Shown here: piece after piece, positions 51,076 to 59,813 of the stretch
Layout of the letters: each line of letters starts with the position of its first letter
Numbering within the stretch: position 1 is the first letter of the stretch
Source: Bin76 sp963665765
Lineage (GTDB): Bacteria > Actinomycetota > Acidimicrobiia > Spongiisociales > ZC4RG35
Direction: 5' to 3'
Assembly: GCA_963665765.1 (NCBI GenBank)
Contig: OY762464.1
Span: forward strand, 2,604,001 to 2,668,000
DNA length: 64,000 nt
Translations under genes and position numbers: made by a program
Notes under the pieces: model-generated
Told to the model about the DNA's origin: nothing
Database searches by the model: none
What the model saw: only the letters and a program-made list of their open reading frames with translations

Positions 51076-52578
51076 ATGTCAATGACCATTGAGGTCGCCA
51101 ACGTCGGCCCGATCCGGCACGCTCAACTGTCCCTTGGCAACCTAAATGTGCTGATCGGCACAAATGACACTGGTAAGACCTTTTTTGCAACGGTAGTCCA
51201 TCGCCTATTGGCAGCGAGCACCGACGCATACTTCCCCGACACGGAGCCAGCGGACTATATCCCCAAGAACATACACGATTATGTCAGGGAATTCAAAACC
51301 ACTTCACGGCGAAGTGGAGGCCAAGACAGTGAGAGGGAACTTGTCATTGACGATGAGATGCGGACATGGGCGAATGGAATAAACGAATCCACACTCCAGC
51401 GGTTCGGTAAAGCCGCACGCCGTGGGATTTCTTACGCGTATGGTGCGCCTACAGAACGTCTCCTGCGGCAACCGCTTCTATATTCGAGGCACGAGTCGTA
51501 CATGTTCATAAAGAACCTCGAACCGCGATGGAGTGTCAGAATAAAGATGGATGGTGATAACGAAGCCGACGATTATGTTTGCGTATCCCGCCCGAACCCC
51601 GACACTTGGTTGCGTGATGTCTTCAATCCTGCCCTTATCCAGCGGCTGTCTGCACATTACGAATTCTTCCAGTCAAAGAATAAGAACAATGAAGTTGATC
51701 CCATTCAAGACATCGAAGAGCTATGCCAGTACATACTGTACATGACAGGAGATGTAGCCTTGTTTCGTCAGTGGCCAAAGGAATGTCTTCATCTTCCCTC
51801 TGAGCGCGGCGGCATTATGCAGAGTTACCGCGGAATCACAAGCGCAGCATTGCGGAAGAGCGCCTTCGCCGGAATTGAGCCTGTCGAAATCGAACCCCTT
51901 GACGGTACCTCTAGAGATTTTTTGTCCTTCGTCGTTTCGTCTGGAAGTGAAAAGCCTCGGTTGACTTCAGATAAGAGCTATGCAAACTGGGCAAAGAACC
52001 TTGAAAAGAATCTAAGAGCAAAGATTGAACTTCTCAAAAACCCAAGTGGTCTAGACCGCATTGTAGCGACCACGCCGGAGGGCCAATTCGAACTCAATCA
52101 AACTTCGTCAATGATCTCCGAAGTCTCGCCATTCGTACTTGCGTTAAAGCATCGGTTGGGAACTCGAGACTATCTCACGATCGACGAGCCAGAGGCACAC
52201 CTGCATCCGGAAATGCAAATCGAGATCGCTAAATGCTTGGTGGATCTGGCTTCAAAGGGTTTGACGATCACATTCACAACTCACTCCAATTATTTCGTTG
52301 AACAAATAAGCAATGGGATACGCAGCAGTGAACTTGAGACTCATGGCGAGGAGGAGTTGCCGCCGATTCCTCGAATTGATCCTGAAAATGTTCGCGCGCT
52401 CCTATTTGTCCGCGATGACAATGGCTGCGCCGCTATTGACGCTACGGGTGACAGTATTGACCCGATAAAGGAAGAAACCTTCACTAAGGCTGCTCGCGCT
52501 CAATATGAGCAATCGGTTCCGCTCATTAATCGACTACTCGAGCGAGTCAACGCGACGGGCGAAGTGGCCGATCAATAG
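51076..52578 (+). CDS. AAA family ATPase (OLD/AAA_15-like), defence-type
   Basis: A 500-residue ATPase. Walker A GTNDTGKT is at residues 28-35, and Walker B with the downstream His-Pro is DYLTIDEPEAHLHPEM near 369-380, then ITFTTHSNYFVEQI. This is the layout of OLD/RecF-like ATPases found in phage-defence operons. There is no Toprim domain at the C-terminus. The next gene follows after 6 bases and encodes a PD-(D/E)XK-like protein. ATG 51076 is chosen over upstream ATG 51058 because the fold starts there. Codon use and AT content differ from the core genome, suggesting transfer. Confidence 0.82.
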   Translation: MSMTIEVANVGPIRHAQLSLGNLNVLIGTNDTGKTFFATVVHRLLAASTDAYFPDTEPADYIPKNIHDYVREFKTTSRRSGGQDSERELVIDDEMRTWANGINESTLQRFGKAARRGISYAYGAPTERLLRQPLLYSRHESYMFIKNLEPRWSVRIKMDGDNEADDYVCVSRPNPDTWLRDVFNPALIQRLSAHYEFFQSKNKNNEVDPIQDIEELCQYILYMTGDVALFRQWPKECLHLPSERGGIMQSYRGITSAALRKSAFAGIEPVEIEPLDGTSRDFLSFVVSSGSEKPRLTSDKSYANWAKNLEKNLRAKIELLKNPSGLDRIVATTPEGQFELNQTSSMISEVSPFVLALKHRLGTRDYLTIDEPEAHLHPEMQIEIAKCLVDLASKGLTITFTTHSNYFVEQISNGIRSSELETHGEEELPPIPRIDPENVRALLFVRDDNGCAAIDATGDSIDPIKEETFTKAARAQYEQSVPLINRLLERVNATGEVADQ

Positions 52579-52584
52579 GTCGCG

Positions 52585-53169
52585 ATGGACACCCTGGGTT
52601 CACCATATATGAAGCCCTGTGGTCACGATTGCCAAATTTGCCGGTTTCATAAGGCATTGGTTGATGCAGGAGCCCAATTCAGTTATTCTGACACACTACG
52701 TGAGGCCGAGTGTTCATTTACAGTTAGCACCCCCGCATACCCTTGCTGTGTAACCAAACTCAAGGTGGATACAGATTACGCGACGTATAGACAGAGGGTG
52801 GATCCGCCGGGCCTCACAAAAATGTGCGACTTTGTGGTGGCCTTTTCAACATGCAAAGGTGCAAGATATAGTGCCATCGAGTTGAAATCGCGAGAGCCAT
52901 ATCTGGAGGATGCAGCGGAACAACTGAAAGAAGGACTTCATCTGATTGTAAATCACCTGGTTGACGGTCCCCTTAGGCCTGTGCTGCGGGCATACCTTGT
53001 CGTGGGTGTGATGACCACGAGGTTGATAGATATTACTCGTACTGAAGGCAGATTGAATGTAGATGGCAGGCTCGTCCAAATTGAACTCGTTGAGTGCCTT
53101 GAATCGCTGGAAGGCTCGCCAAGTCGTGGGGAGGGTGGTGGTCCGAGGGTTCAAAGAAGCGGGTTGTGA
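52585..53169 (+). CDS. Putative PD-(D/E)XK nuclease-like partner, Cys-rich
   Basis: A 194-residue protein with the pattern Asp82...Glu99-x-Lys101 (CDFVVAFSTCKGARYSAIELK), as in PD-(D/E)XK nucleases, followed by a helix (EPYLEDAAEQLKEGLHLIV). The N-terminus has closely spaced Cys residues (Cys12, Cys16, Cys19, and Cys54-55), maybe a zinc site. The last ~15 residues are Gly/Arg-rich and may be read-through into unrelated sequence. It follows the ATPase by 6 bases and likely forms a two-gene system with it. No specific family recognised. Confidence 0.62.
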   Translation: MDTLGSPYMKPCGHDCQICRFHKALVDAGAQFSYSDTLREAECSFTVSTPAYPCCVTKLKVDTDYATYRQRVDPPGLTKMCDFVVAFSTCKGARYSAIELKSREPYLEDAAEQLKEGLHLIVNHLVDGPLRPVLRAYLVVGVMTTRLIDITRTEGRLNVDGRLVQIELVECLESLEGSPSRGEGGGPRVQRSGL

Positions 53170-53221
53170 CCGGGGGGTATTGAGGACTGGAGATTCCATT
53201 CCGACCCATGGATGAGGCGTA

Positions 53222-53555
53222 GGCAACGTTTCGTGCCAGTCCGGACGCTGCTCTGCGAGACCGTCCCGAACCGGTGTTGTTGGACGAGTGGCAAATAGTG
53301 CCCGAGGTGCTGGCCGCGGTGAAACGGGCGGTGGATTCCGACCGTCGTCCGGGACGATTCCTCATAACGGGTTCCAACCGAAGGGACACATCTGATCGGT
53401 TCTGGGCGGGGACCGGGCGGGTAGTGATGGTCTACATGCAACCTTTGACAGTGGCGGAAATGCTGTGCCGCCCGAGTGGTGGGTTTGTGGATCGGGTGGT
53501 TTCGGGTGATGCGCTTACCGCCGCGGCCGGTCGAGTGTTGGATCGCGGCACGTAA
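53222..53555 (+). pseudogene. DUF4143-type (AAA_14) ATPase fragment
   Basis: The frame reads TFRASPDAALRDRPEPVLLDEWQ then PEVLAAVKRAVDSDRR, RFLITGSNRR and MQPLTVAEML, i.e. the Walker B and sensor parts of an AAA_14 ATPase. The Walker A region and the DUF4143 domain are missing, and a stop lies upstream in frame. It is a truncated remnant, unrelated in detail to the intact gene at 38.5 kb. Confidence 0.72.
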
Positions 53556-53675
53556 CTGTTCATATGCAACATATGTTATTCCCGCTCTCACGCGGGACAC
53601 ACTTCCCATATCACGCGCGTCCACCACCAGAAAGCACCGGCAGAGATTCGGACCAGCGGGGTATATTCAGAGGTT

Positions 53676-53963
53676 GTGGCAGTTGCGCCCGAGTTCCTGG
53701 GAATGAAGTTCGGGGTGGCTTACGAAAAGGACACGGAGTCCCACATCCGCATTATCTACTGGGACTGGGCCGCCCAGAACTGTCAGCCCAGAACTGTCAG
53801 CCAATATGGGATAAACAGCCGGGCTGTTATAGAGGGATGGCTGCCGCAGCTTGGCATGTGGGCAATCAACGACTGGGTAGAAGCACACCAGCCCGAATTG
53901 CAACAAGCCTGGGAAGACAGCCGGATGGGAAGAGTCCCCGCCTTGATCGAACCACTGGAATAG
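53676..53963 (+). CDS. DUF4160-like protein
   Basis: A 95-residue protein resembling DUF4160: PEFLGMKFGVAYEKDTESHIRIIY, then AVIEGWLP and WAINDWVEAHQPELQQAWEDS. A 14-base direct duplication (CAGAACTGTCAGCC twice near 53777-53804) lies in the middle; since 14 is not a multiple of three it should shift the frame, so some compensation must exist or the central residues are altered. DUF4160 often pairs with DUF2442, but no partner was found. The start GTG 53676 has weak support. Confidence 0.55.
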   Translation: MAVAPEFLGMKFGVAYEKDTESHIRIIYWDWAAQNCQPRTVSQYGINSRAVIEGWLPQLGMWAINDWVEAHQPELQQAWEDSRMGRVPALIEPLE

Positions 53964-54099
53964 AACCAGGTGAACCCGCCCCCGGGACACCAGGAACTGG
54001 CCGGTGGGCACTTTCAGTGATCGCCGACAGTTTGTCTTCCCCACTCACCGGCCGGTCCAGGCCAAAGGTTTGAGGTTGCGCGGACCGATAACCCTGCCA

Positions 54100-54754
54100 T
54101 CAACCCTGCTGCTGCCCTTAGGGACGCCGTGGAAATGGAGGCTCAAGTCGGGCGGTCAGCGTCTCCATAAAGCGCCGGAAGTGCGGTAGCCAGCGCTCGA
54201 GTCTGCTCGGGTCCACGAGTCCGAGCAGTACAAAGAGTTCCGTCCTTTTTGGTACCCGCCTTTGCGGAAGGATGCGGTGGCATGTTTCAACGCTTGGATC
54301 ACCTCCTCTTTGCGACGCTCCTCAAGTCCCTGAACAGGTAGCAGTCGATCCGGATTCAGGTCGGGAAAGTAATCTCGCAGGGCGCTGTGATCTGCAATCA
54401 GCCACGTTTCCATGCATGTGGCCATTAGTTGAGCCTGGTCATCTGAAGCCTGCCTTGGTCGTGTCCATTTGTCGTTCGCGACCAAATGCTGCCATGCGCC
54501 GGAGGAACTCGGCGGCTGATGTTGAGTTTGAACGATGGCCTCGCTATCGACCAAAGGATGGGGTAACCATCCCCCTCCCGGAGCGCTGTCCTAAAGTTCC
54601 GGTAAGCGCGGGTCTCGGGGGCCGCAGGCGACCACCTTTGGCAGTCGCCCGACAAAGCCTGCTTGGACGAGCAGATCCCGAAAACCTCTGCGCAATTGGC
54701 TCTTGAGTGCGGCTCGGTGCCCCCGCCTCCTTCCGCATACAATACGACATTCAC
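54100..54754 (-). pseudogene. DUF4276 protein, broken by frameshifts and a stop
   Basis: On the minus strand the start MNVVLYAEGGG is in one frame; ALKSQLRRGFRDLLVQAGFVGRLPKVVACGPRDPRLPEL is in another, followed by TAG, then DSAPGGGWLPHPLVDSEAIV and the long DDQAQLMATCMETWLIADHSALRDYF part; a further shift is needed for the ending ELFVLLGLVDPSRLERW. DUF4276 proteins (Toprim-like) accompany AAA_21 ATPases; the upstream ATPase stop overlaps this start by 4 bases. So the effector is decayed while the ATPase frame remains. Confidence 0.78.
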
Positions 54755-56004
54755 CAGCGAGTGCCGCCTATTTGTCCAGTGGTCCAGAGCTCACCCAGTC
54801 GGTATTCTTCTAGCCATCTGCTTAGACCGTCCTGGCTAAAACGCTCCATCCGTGTGCATCCATTGTGATTCTCGAACACCACGATCGCCTCTGGTGTTTC
54901 AGATAGGGCGTCGACCAGAATGTCAGAGTGGGTGGTTACAACGACCTGCATACGTTCGCTGGCCGCAATCAGGTGCTTCGCCAGGCCCGCCACAATATCG
55001 GGGTGCAGTCCGAGTTCGGGCTCCTCGATGCAGAGCACCGGCAAGGCATTGGGGTTGTACAGCATGGTCAGGAGACACAGATAGCGAATGGCCCCATCCG
55101 ACAGCCTGGTCGCGGGAATCGAACGCCGTCCGCTTTCGGTAAAGAAGATCTGAACCGACCCACCGCCGATTACAACTTCATAGCTCGTGAAGCCTTCGTA
55201 GAGTTCCCGTAGACCATTGATGACCTGCTGTTTAGCCTCGGGAAAAGCACCCATCTGATTGAGAACCAACCCGAGGTTGGAAAAGTCCTCTTCGAGGCGA
55301 TCCGAACGCCCATCAGCAGGTTGCGATCGGCGCAGTGGAGCACCTCGGCCGAACGCCCACCCGTCGTATATCTGGATCGAGTTGTAGACGCTGGCCAGCA
55401 ACGCCAGGTGGGGATAGTCAAACGGTGACCGGAGCTGCTGAAGAATCGACTGATTTGTCACATCGGGATAGGAACGCCGCGTGAGAGGCCCTGCCGGAGC
55501 ATGAACGGAGCCCAACCGTACCCATCTGAGACCTGGCCCCGGGCGCAACGGCGGACGATCCTCAGGGGAACCCGACAAGACGTCATCCTCAGACCGAGCG
55601 CGAATCTTTGCCTCCCTCGAATCCAGACAAGACTCATACAGAAGCGTGTCGGGCTGCAATGTGACCAGCTCTTTGGTCGGCCACAGTTCGGAGTCAACTG
55701 TGCGAAAGGAAATTTGATGGCCAAGTTGCATGCCAGCCGGGGAAACAACCATGTCGAGCTGCGGTGCCCCGGTCACCTCGCTCTCCCATAACCAACTTCT
55801 TGGTCCCCCACCGCGACGGACAACATCCTGAAGCTCGGTCGGAATGCTGCGTATCAACCTGAAGACATCAAAAAGGTTGGACTTCCCAGAAGCGTTCGGC
55901 CCGATGAGCACATTGAGCATCCCCAGATGCACGGGTGAGGTCTCGGGACCAAATGAAAGCAACCCTCTTGGCCTGATCGTCTGGATCAAAGGCTGATTGA
56001 GCAT
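54751..56004 (-). CDS. AAA_21-type ATPase
   Basis: A 417-residue ATPase. Walker A GPNASGKSN is at residues 35-43, then LSDGAIRYLCLL (signature-like) and the Walker B run LCIEEPELGLHPDIVAGLA, with VVVTTHSDILVDAL. This type is found with DUF4276 genes as two-gene defence-like modules. The downstream partner is broken here, which raises the question whether the ATPase is still useful. No strong ribosome site was judged. Confidence 0.85.
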   Translation of the reverse strand: MLNQPLIQTIRPRGLLSFGPETSPVHLGMLNVLIGPNASGKSNLFDVFRLIRSIPTELQDVVRRGGGPRSWLWESEVTGAPQLDMVVSPAGMQLGHQISFRTVDSELWPTKELVTLQPDTLLYESCLDSREAKIRARSEDDVLSGSPEDRPPLRPGPGLRWVRLGSVHAPAGPLTRRSYPDVTNQSILQQLRSPFDYPHLALLASVYNSIQIYDGWAFGRGAPLRRSQPADGRSDRLEEDFSNLGLVLNQMGAFPEAKQQVINGLRELYEGFTSYEVVIGGGSVQIFFTESGRRSIPATRLSDGAIRYLCLLTMLYNPNALPVLCIEEPELGLHPDIVAGLAKHLIAASERMQVVVTTHSDILVDALSETPEAIVVFENHNGCTRMERFSQDGLSRWLEEYRLGELWTTGQIGGTRW

Positions 56005-56223
56005 AGATCCCCGGTGGGTGACTGACGTCCCGCTCAGTATAAGCTCTCAATTGTCAGGGGGTGGAGATTGGGCCGGCGACTGTGCTTATATTCACATAAC
56101 GCCAAATGCCGAGGCGATAGACAAGCTTAGATGACACTATTAAAAGCGGTCTTGCCTGTCAATAGGTGTGCCGCCTGGGTGAGTATTCTCCCCAAATTAC
56201 GGGTGGGAGTTCCTAAAAGAGCG

Positions 56224-56688
56224 TCAGTTTCTGCAAAGCTTTAGGCGCAAGAGACGCCTGTGTTTTTCGGTCAGTGCTTCCCTTTTGGAGGACGCGTAGA
56301 TCTTGCCGCGGGGCATGTCGATCAACTCCTTTTTGCTGAAATCGACCCTCAAATCTACGTCGTAGGAATAAAGTAGCCTGGCACCGCTTATTTGCGCCAA
56401 GGCTAGGATGTGCCAATCGTCAGATCGAATGCGCCTATCTTCGGCTAACTTCGTTGTGAGTTCGTTGACTCTGTGGTCATCCTCGTTCCGGACTAGACCC
56501 GCGTTGATGGCTGCCGAAAGCCACTTGCGCATGGCATTGCCGCAATCCCAATACTCCTTCCGAAGCTTTTGACCACCCAGCACAACTTTGATCTTCCCAT
56601 CTTCAACCTGGCTCAGGAAGAACTTTCCGGCAGTACCCACGTCCTTGAATAAGTCCTTGACGACATTCGCATCAACGATTGCGCACAT
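56224..56688 (-). CDS. PIN-domain ribonuclease-like protein
   Basis: A 154-residue PIN-like protein. Acidic positions fit: Asp6 in AIVDANVV, Glu45 in RKEYWD, Asp90/91 in RSDDWHILALA, and Asp110/112 in YSYDVDLRVDF. Such proteins are metal-dependent RNases in toxin or defence systems. It lies 3 bases downstream of an AAA ATPase gene on the same strand, so the ATPase may control its activity. Confidence 0.78.
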   Translation of the reverse strand: MCAIVDANVVKDLFKDVGTAGKFFLSQVEDGKIKVVLGGQKLRKEYWDCGNAMRKWLSAAINAGLVRNEDDHRVNELTTKLAEDRRIRSDDWHILALAQISGARLLYSYDVDLRVDFSKKELIDMPRGKIYASSKREALTEKHRRLLRLKLCRN

Positions 56689-56691
56689 GGC

Positions 56692-58107
56692 TCAGGCGGA
56701 CATGGAACGCCGCAACTCCTTCATGAAGAACTTGCGGTACCCCGCAGGGGCACCGTCGATGTTCCCCAGACGGTCCACGCTGATGGAATGGACCTGTACG
56801 GCTTGTTCCTCTCGCTTGAAGTACAGAATCGACACGTCTCGTGGCCGCAGACCCACCGAATTGTCTCGGACAGCCATCCTTACTCGGTCGATGATAAAGT
56901 CGCTGTGAGTCTCCACCACAAGTTGCCGACTGGCATTCCGCCTACGCCTAGAACCTGCGATCTCGCTGAGAAGGCTTCCGAGAGCGGCCGACGCTTTCGG
57001 ATGCAGATGGACCTCGGGTTGCTGCAGTAGCACCAGCCGCCGACCGTCATGGCGCAGGAGCTCGGTGATGAGCGGAAGCACCTGACTCACCCCGTAGCCC
57101 ATATCGACCAGATTGCGCATAGGACCCTTACGCTGTTTACCGGATTTTCGTAGGCGAATCTGGAACGGAGCACTCTCGACCTTGCCGAGCCGACGTATCT
57201 CAATCTCGGTGAAAAGGCCAGCCTGTCTACCGAACTCCTGAATCCGGGTCTTGAGCGAGTCCCACTCTTTTGGTTCCCGCAGGGCCAACTGGGCGAGGTA
57301 CATCGGCACATAGTCGCCCTCGGGATCCGGGGTGGTCCGAGCCGGATCGTAAGTTCGCTTAGGCTGCGAACGTACCGGAGCACTGGCGAACACCCCTCCG
57401 ACACCCATGCCACCCCCTACGACACGAGGCCTTGTGCGCGCATACTTGAGGTGTTTTTCGATCTCAGACAAATCTTCAAATGAGATGGGGGGTGAACCCT
57501 TGATCGGCTTGAACCATTCTTCTAATGCCAAGTTGGTCTGACGTTCGGTGTCGAGCGCCCGTCTGAGAACCCACATTGGGGAATCAACCATAGGCAATCT
57601 ATTGCTGTCGCGTCCTGGGAGATGAGGGAGATAACCATCTCGGGCGTCCGCCCAAGCTCCACGGGGACCGCCGTAGATGATGTGGGGCCCATCATCTTCA
57701 CTGAACCTTTGCTCAACCCAAAACTGACCTTGTGAAACCCGACGGCGTGTGGGAACCGGTGCCGACAGATAATCAGTGAAGTCAACGTGTGTCGCCATCG
57801 CAGAAGCCTTTGCGGCGCCTTTCCGGATAGCCAACTCCATGACCGCGCCGAACTGCTCGGGTGGCCCACCCCTCGCGCCACTGCGATGGATGATCTCACT
57901 AAAGCTGCCCAGATCATAGGGAGGCTCTTTGAAATCCGGTACACGATTGAGGTACGCAATATCGACCATGGCACGGAGCATTGCCAAAAGCGAGGTCTTG
58001 CCAGTGTTGTTATCTCCGACAAGTAAAGTCAATGGTGCCAAGCGGGCGGTCTGCGAACCAGCAAAGCAACGGTAGTTGCGGACCGTAATGCTCTTGATTA
58101 TCTCCAA
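56692..58107 (-). CDS. AAA family ATPase paired with a PIN protein
   Basis: A 471-residue ATPase. Walker A VGDNNTGKTS is near residues 30-39, and the C-terminal block has MGYGVSQVLPLI then LVLLQQPEVHLHPKA and QLVVETHSDFIIDRV. These mark an OLD/AAA_15-like ATPase; the QQPEVHLHP form is seen in one branch of that group. A long middle insertion includes Gly-rich and Arg-rich parts. The stop is followed 3 bases later by the PIN gene. Likely a two-gene defence module. Confidence 0.85.
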   Translation of the reverse strand: MEIIKSITVRNYRCFAGSQTARLAPLTLLVGDNNTGKTSLLAMLRAMVDIAYLNRVPDFKEPPYDLGSFSEIIHRSGARGGPPEQFGAVMELAIRKGAAKASAMATHVDFTDYLSAPVPTRRRVSQGQFWVEQRFSEDDGPHIIYGGPRGAWADARDGYLPHLPGRDSNRLPMVDSPMWVLRRALDTERQTNLALEEWFKPIKGSPPISFEDLSEIEKHLKYARTRPRVVGGGMGVGGVFASAPVRSQPKRTYDPARTTPDPEGDYVPMYLAQLALREPKEWDSLKTRIQEFGRQAGLFTEIEIRRLGKVESAPFQIRLRKSGKQRKGPMRNLVDMGYGVSQVLPLITELLRHDGRRLVLLQQPEVHLHPKASAALGSLLSEIAGSRRRRNASRQLVVETHSDFIIDRVRMAVRDNSVGLRPRDVSILYFKREEQAVQVHSISVDRLGNIDGAPAGYRKFFMKELRRSMSA

Positions 58108-58429
58108 TATGCAGCCTTTCCCGTGCTGGCCCCTTGGAGAAAGAGGCTACTCGCCCACCGTGCCGAAGCCAGTCGGAATTGGTTGCTATGCGCTATTTGT
58201 CCCCACGGAAGGCTGGCGGGGCATACGCCGCCTCGGTGGAGGGAAAGGCCACCGTCAATACCCAGAAGTGCCCACGGCGACCGTCAGGGTCGTAACATCC
58301 CCTGGCATCTGATTTCCCAAGAATAGCCCTATCAGGGATCGGGCGGTCGGTCGCAACGCCGATGGGGTGGGATGGTTACAAAGACGCCTTGACGGGCAAG
58401 GTTCACGCAGGGCCTTATAGGCTAGGAAC
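58108..58429. other. Intergenic region, no gene seen
   Basis: About 320 bases between the ATPase and a small minus-strand gene. Short frames here lack conserved motifs and ribosome sites. No mobile-element end was recognised. Confidence 0.4.
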
Positions 58430-58639
58430 TCAGTCGGTGTCACGGCTAAGACCCAGACGTTGTTCTTCCACCGTGGTGTCGATTCCCCGGGCTCGCTTCC
58501 ACGCCAGTCTCCGTTCGAGATTCCTGGTGGTGGGTAGTCCAGCTCTAATAAGCTGCTGTTTAGCTCGCCGCGCCCGCGTCACAGCCTCTTCCATTGTCAG
58601 GACTTCCTCCGGCGGGGGTAAGACTTCTGCAGACTCCAT
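58430..58639 (-). CDS. Small basic hypothetical protein
   Basis: A 69-residue, Arg-rich helical protein (EEAVTRARRAKQQLIRAGL, NLERRLAWKRARGI). ATG 58639 has AGGGAGAG about 7 bases upstream, which supports translation. It begins just after the end of the IS110 remnant. No family recognised; it could be an antitoxin-sized protein. Confidence 0.45.
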   Translation of the reverse strand: MESAEVLPPPEEVLTMEEAVTRARRAKQQLIRAGLPTTRNLERRLAWKRARGIDTTVEEQRLGLSRDTD

Positions 58640-58653
58640 AGCCAACTCTCCCT

Positions 58654-59100
58654 CTACTCATTGTACCGGGGGCTGCCTTCGGGATCGGTCAGGATACATT
58701 GTCGCTCGCGAGCGAGGAACCGTTTCAGGCAGCGGATGATGTCCTTTTTGGAGAGGTCTTCGGTGGTGCGCCGAGCGACGTAGTCGATGGTGGCTGGTGG
58801 AATCGTATTCGGACTATGGCTACCCGGTATAGCGCCGCGTTGGCTTGTCGGTATCCGCCTCTGTAGAGGCAATGCCGGTTGGTCTGTCCTGATGAGGCTG
58901 GAATCGGACAGGTACCGCGCGGAGTTTGACGAATGCGGCCTCAGAACGGATCCGTTGGGGGTTGTCGCCGAACACGATGAGAAGCTCTGCTACGGAGTCG
59001 GCTCCGATGTCGTAACCGTCTCGTAGTGTTGGGGAGGCTTGGGCGGTGAGGTCATCGAGCACGGCATCATGGGAGCGGATCTCGGTGTCGAGGTGGAGCC
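58654..59100 (-). pseudogene. IS110-family transposase remnant
   Basis: Minus-strand frames give LTAQASPTLRDGYDIGADS and LIVFGDNPQRIRSEAAF, then (shifted) GYRQANAALYRVAIVRIRF, then (shifted) IDYVARRTTEDLSKKDIIRCLKRFLARE, in the order of the C-terminal transposase_20 part of IS110. At least two frameshifts are present and the N-terminal DEDD catalytic half is missing. Confidence 0.75.
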
Positions 59101-59258
59101 TGGTTCGAGACCGCGGTCAATCAGGTCCTGGCGTCGCCAGTTGTAGATGGTCTGGTCTGACACTCCAAGGTCCTTCGACTGAGATGCAACTGACCTGCCG
59201 GTTGCCAGCAGATCCAGGGGCCTGCGACGGAACTCGGGTGGACATTTCGATACGGCAT
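59100..59258 (-). pseudogene. IS3-family OrfA remnant
   Basis: On the minus strand, KCPPEFRRRPLDLLATGRS and KDLGVSDQTIYNWRRQDLID match the helix-turn-helix OrfA of IS3-type elements. A frameshift follows the start ATG, and after ~45 codons the sequence passes into the IS110 fragment. Confidence 0.75.
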
Positions 59259-59760
59259 GAAGACCCTCCTTTTCGGGGTCGGTCACACCGTCAATTCGAA
59301 TAACCCGACTCCACCAAAGTGGGGGCACACCTAACCCTCCAAAAACCCGGGGGTGATTCACGCGCATCCCCCTGACCAGGCAAAACACAAACCACCCGCC
59401 AAATTCGGGTCCGAGTTAGAAAAACTCCGGGCGAACTGGCCGTTCACCCAGCGAGTGAACCTACTCGGATGATTCAGGTTCCGTTAGGAAGCGATGGTAA
59501 TAGTGGCATTGGGGGTGTTCATGTTCGCCTATGTGGTCGCAAGGATGGCACAGTGGCTTACCCGAGGTTGAACGGAGATTCGAAACCAGCGGTCGAGCCT
59601 CCGGATGGAGCTTTCATCGCGGTTAGCGCCAGCCTCTCCCATGCCTACCGCTCCCAGATTGGTGGGGCGGTCCTGAAAAACAACTAGGCGCTGTGAGTCG
59701 GCCGTTCAGAGAGGCCGTCTCGTCATGGGGGTGTGGAAGAGTGGAAGATTGGTTTAAATG
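59259..59760. other. Intergenic stretch with IS debris, no supported gene
   Basis: About 500 bases between the OrfA remnant and the S-layer-like gene terminator. A 72-codon plus-strand frame (59469-59687) lacks motifs and a ribosome site and is not called. Confidence 0.4.
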
Positions 59761-59790
59761 GAAGGAGGCTCCTTGAGGGGAGCCTCCTTC
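59761..59790 (-). terminator. Intrinsic terminator of the S-layer-like gene
   Basis: GAAGGAGGCTCC-TTGAGG-GGAGCCTCCTTC is a perfect 12-bp stem with a 6-base loop, 23 bases beyond the minus-strand stop at 59814. T-rich sequence beyond it on the minus strand is short. Confidence 0.75.
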
Positions 59791-59813
59791 TGATAGTCGA
59801 AACGTTTTTCTGT

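Noticed and set aside
51076..53169. PARIS or Gabija system
   Set aside because: The second gene lacks a Toprim/DUF4435 or UvrD-like helicase domain, and the ATPase has no Toprim domain.
58820..59062. Independent small gene on the minus strand
   Set aside because: Its GDNPQRIRSEAAF core is part of the broken IS110 transposase.
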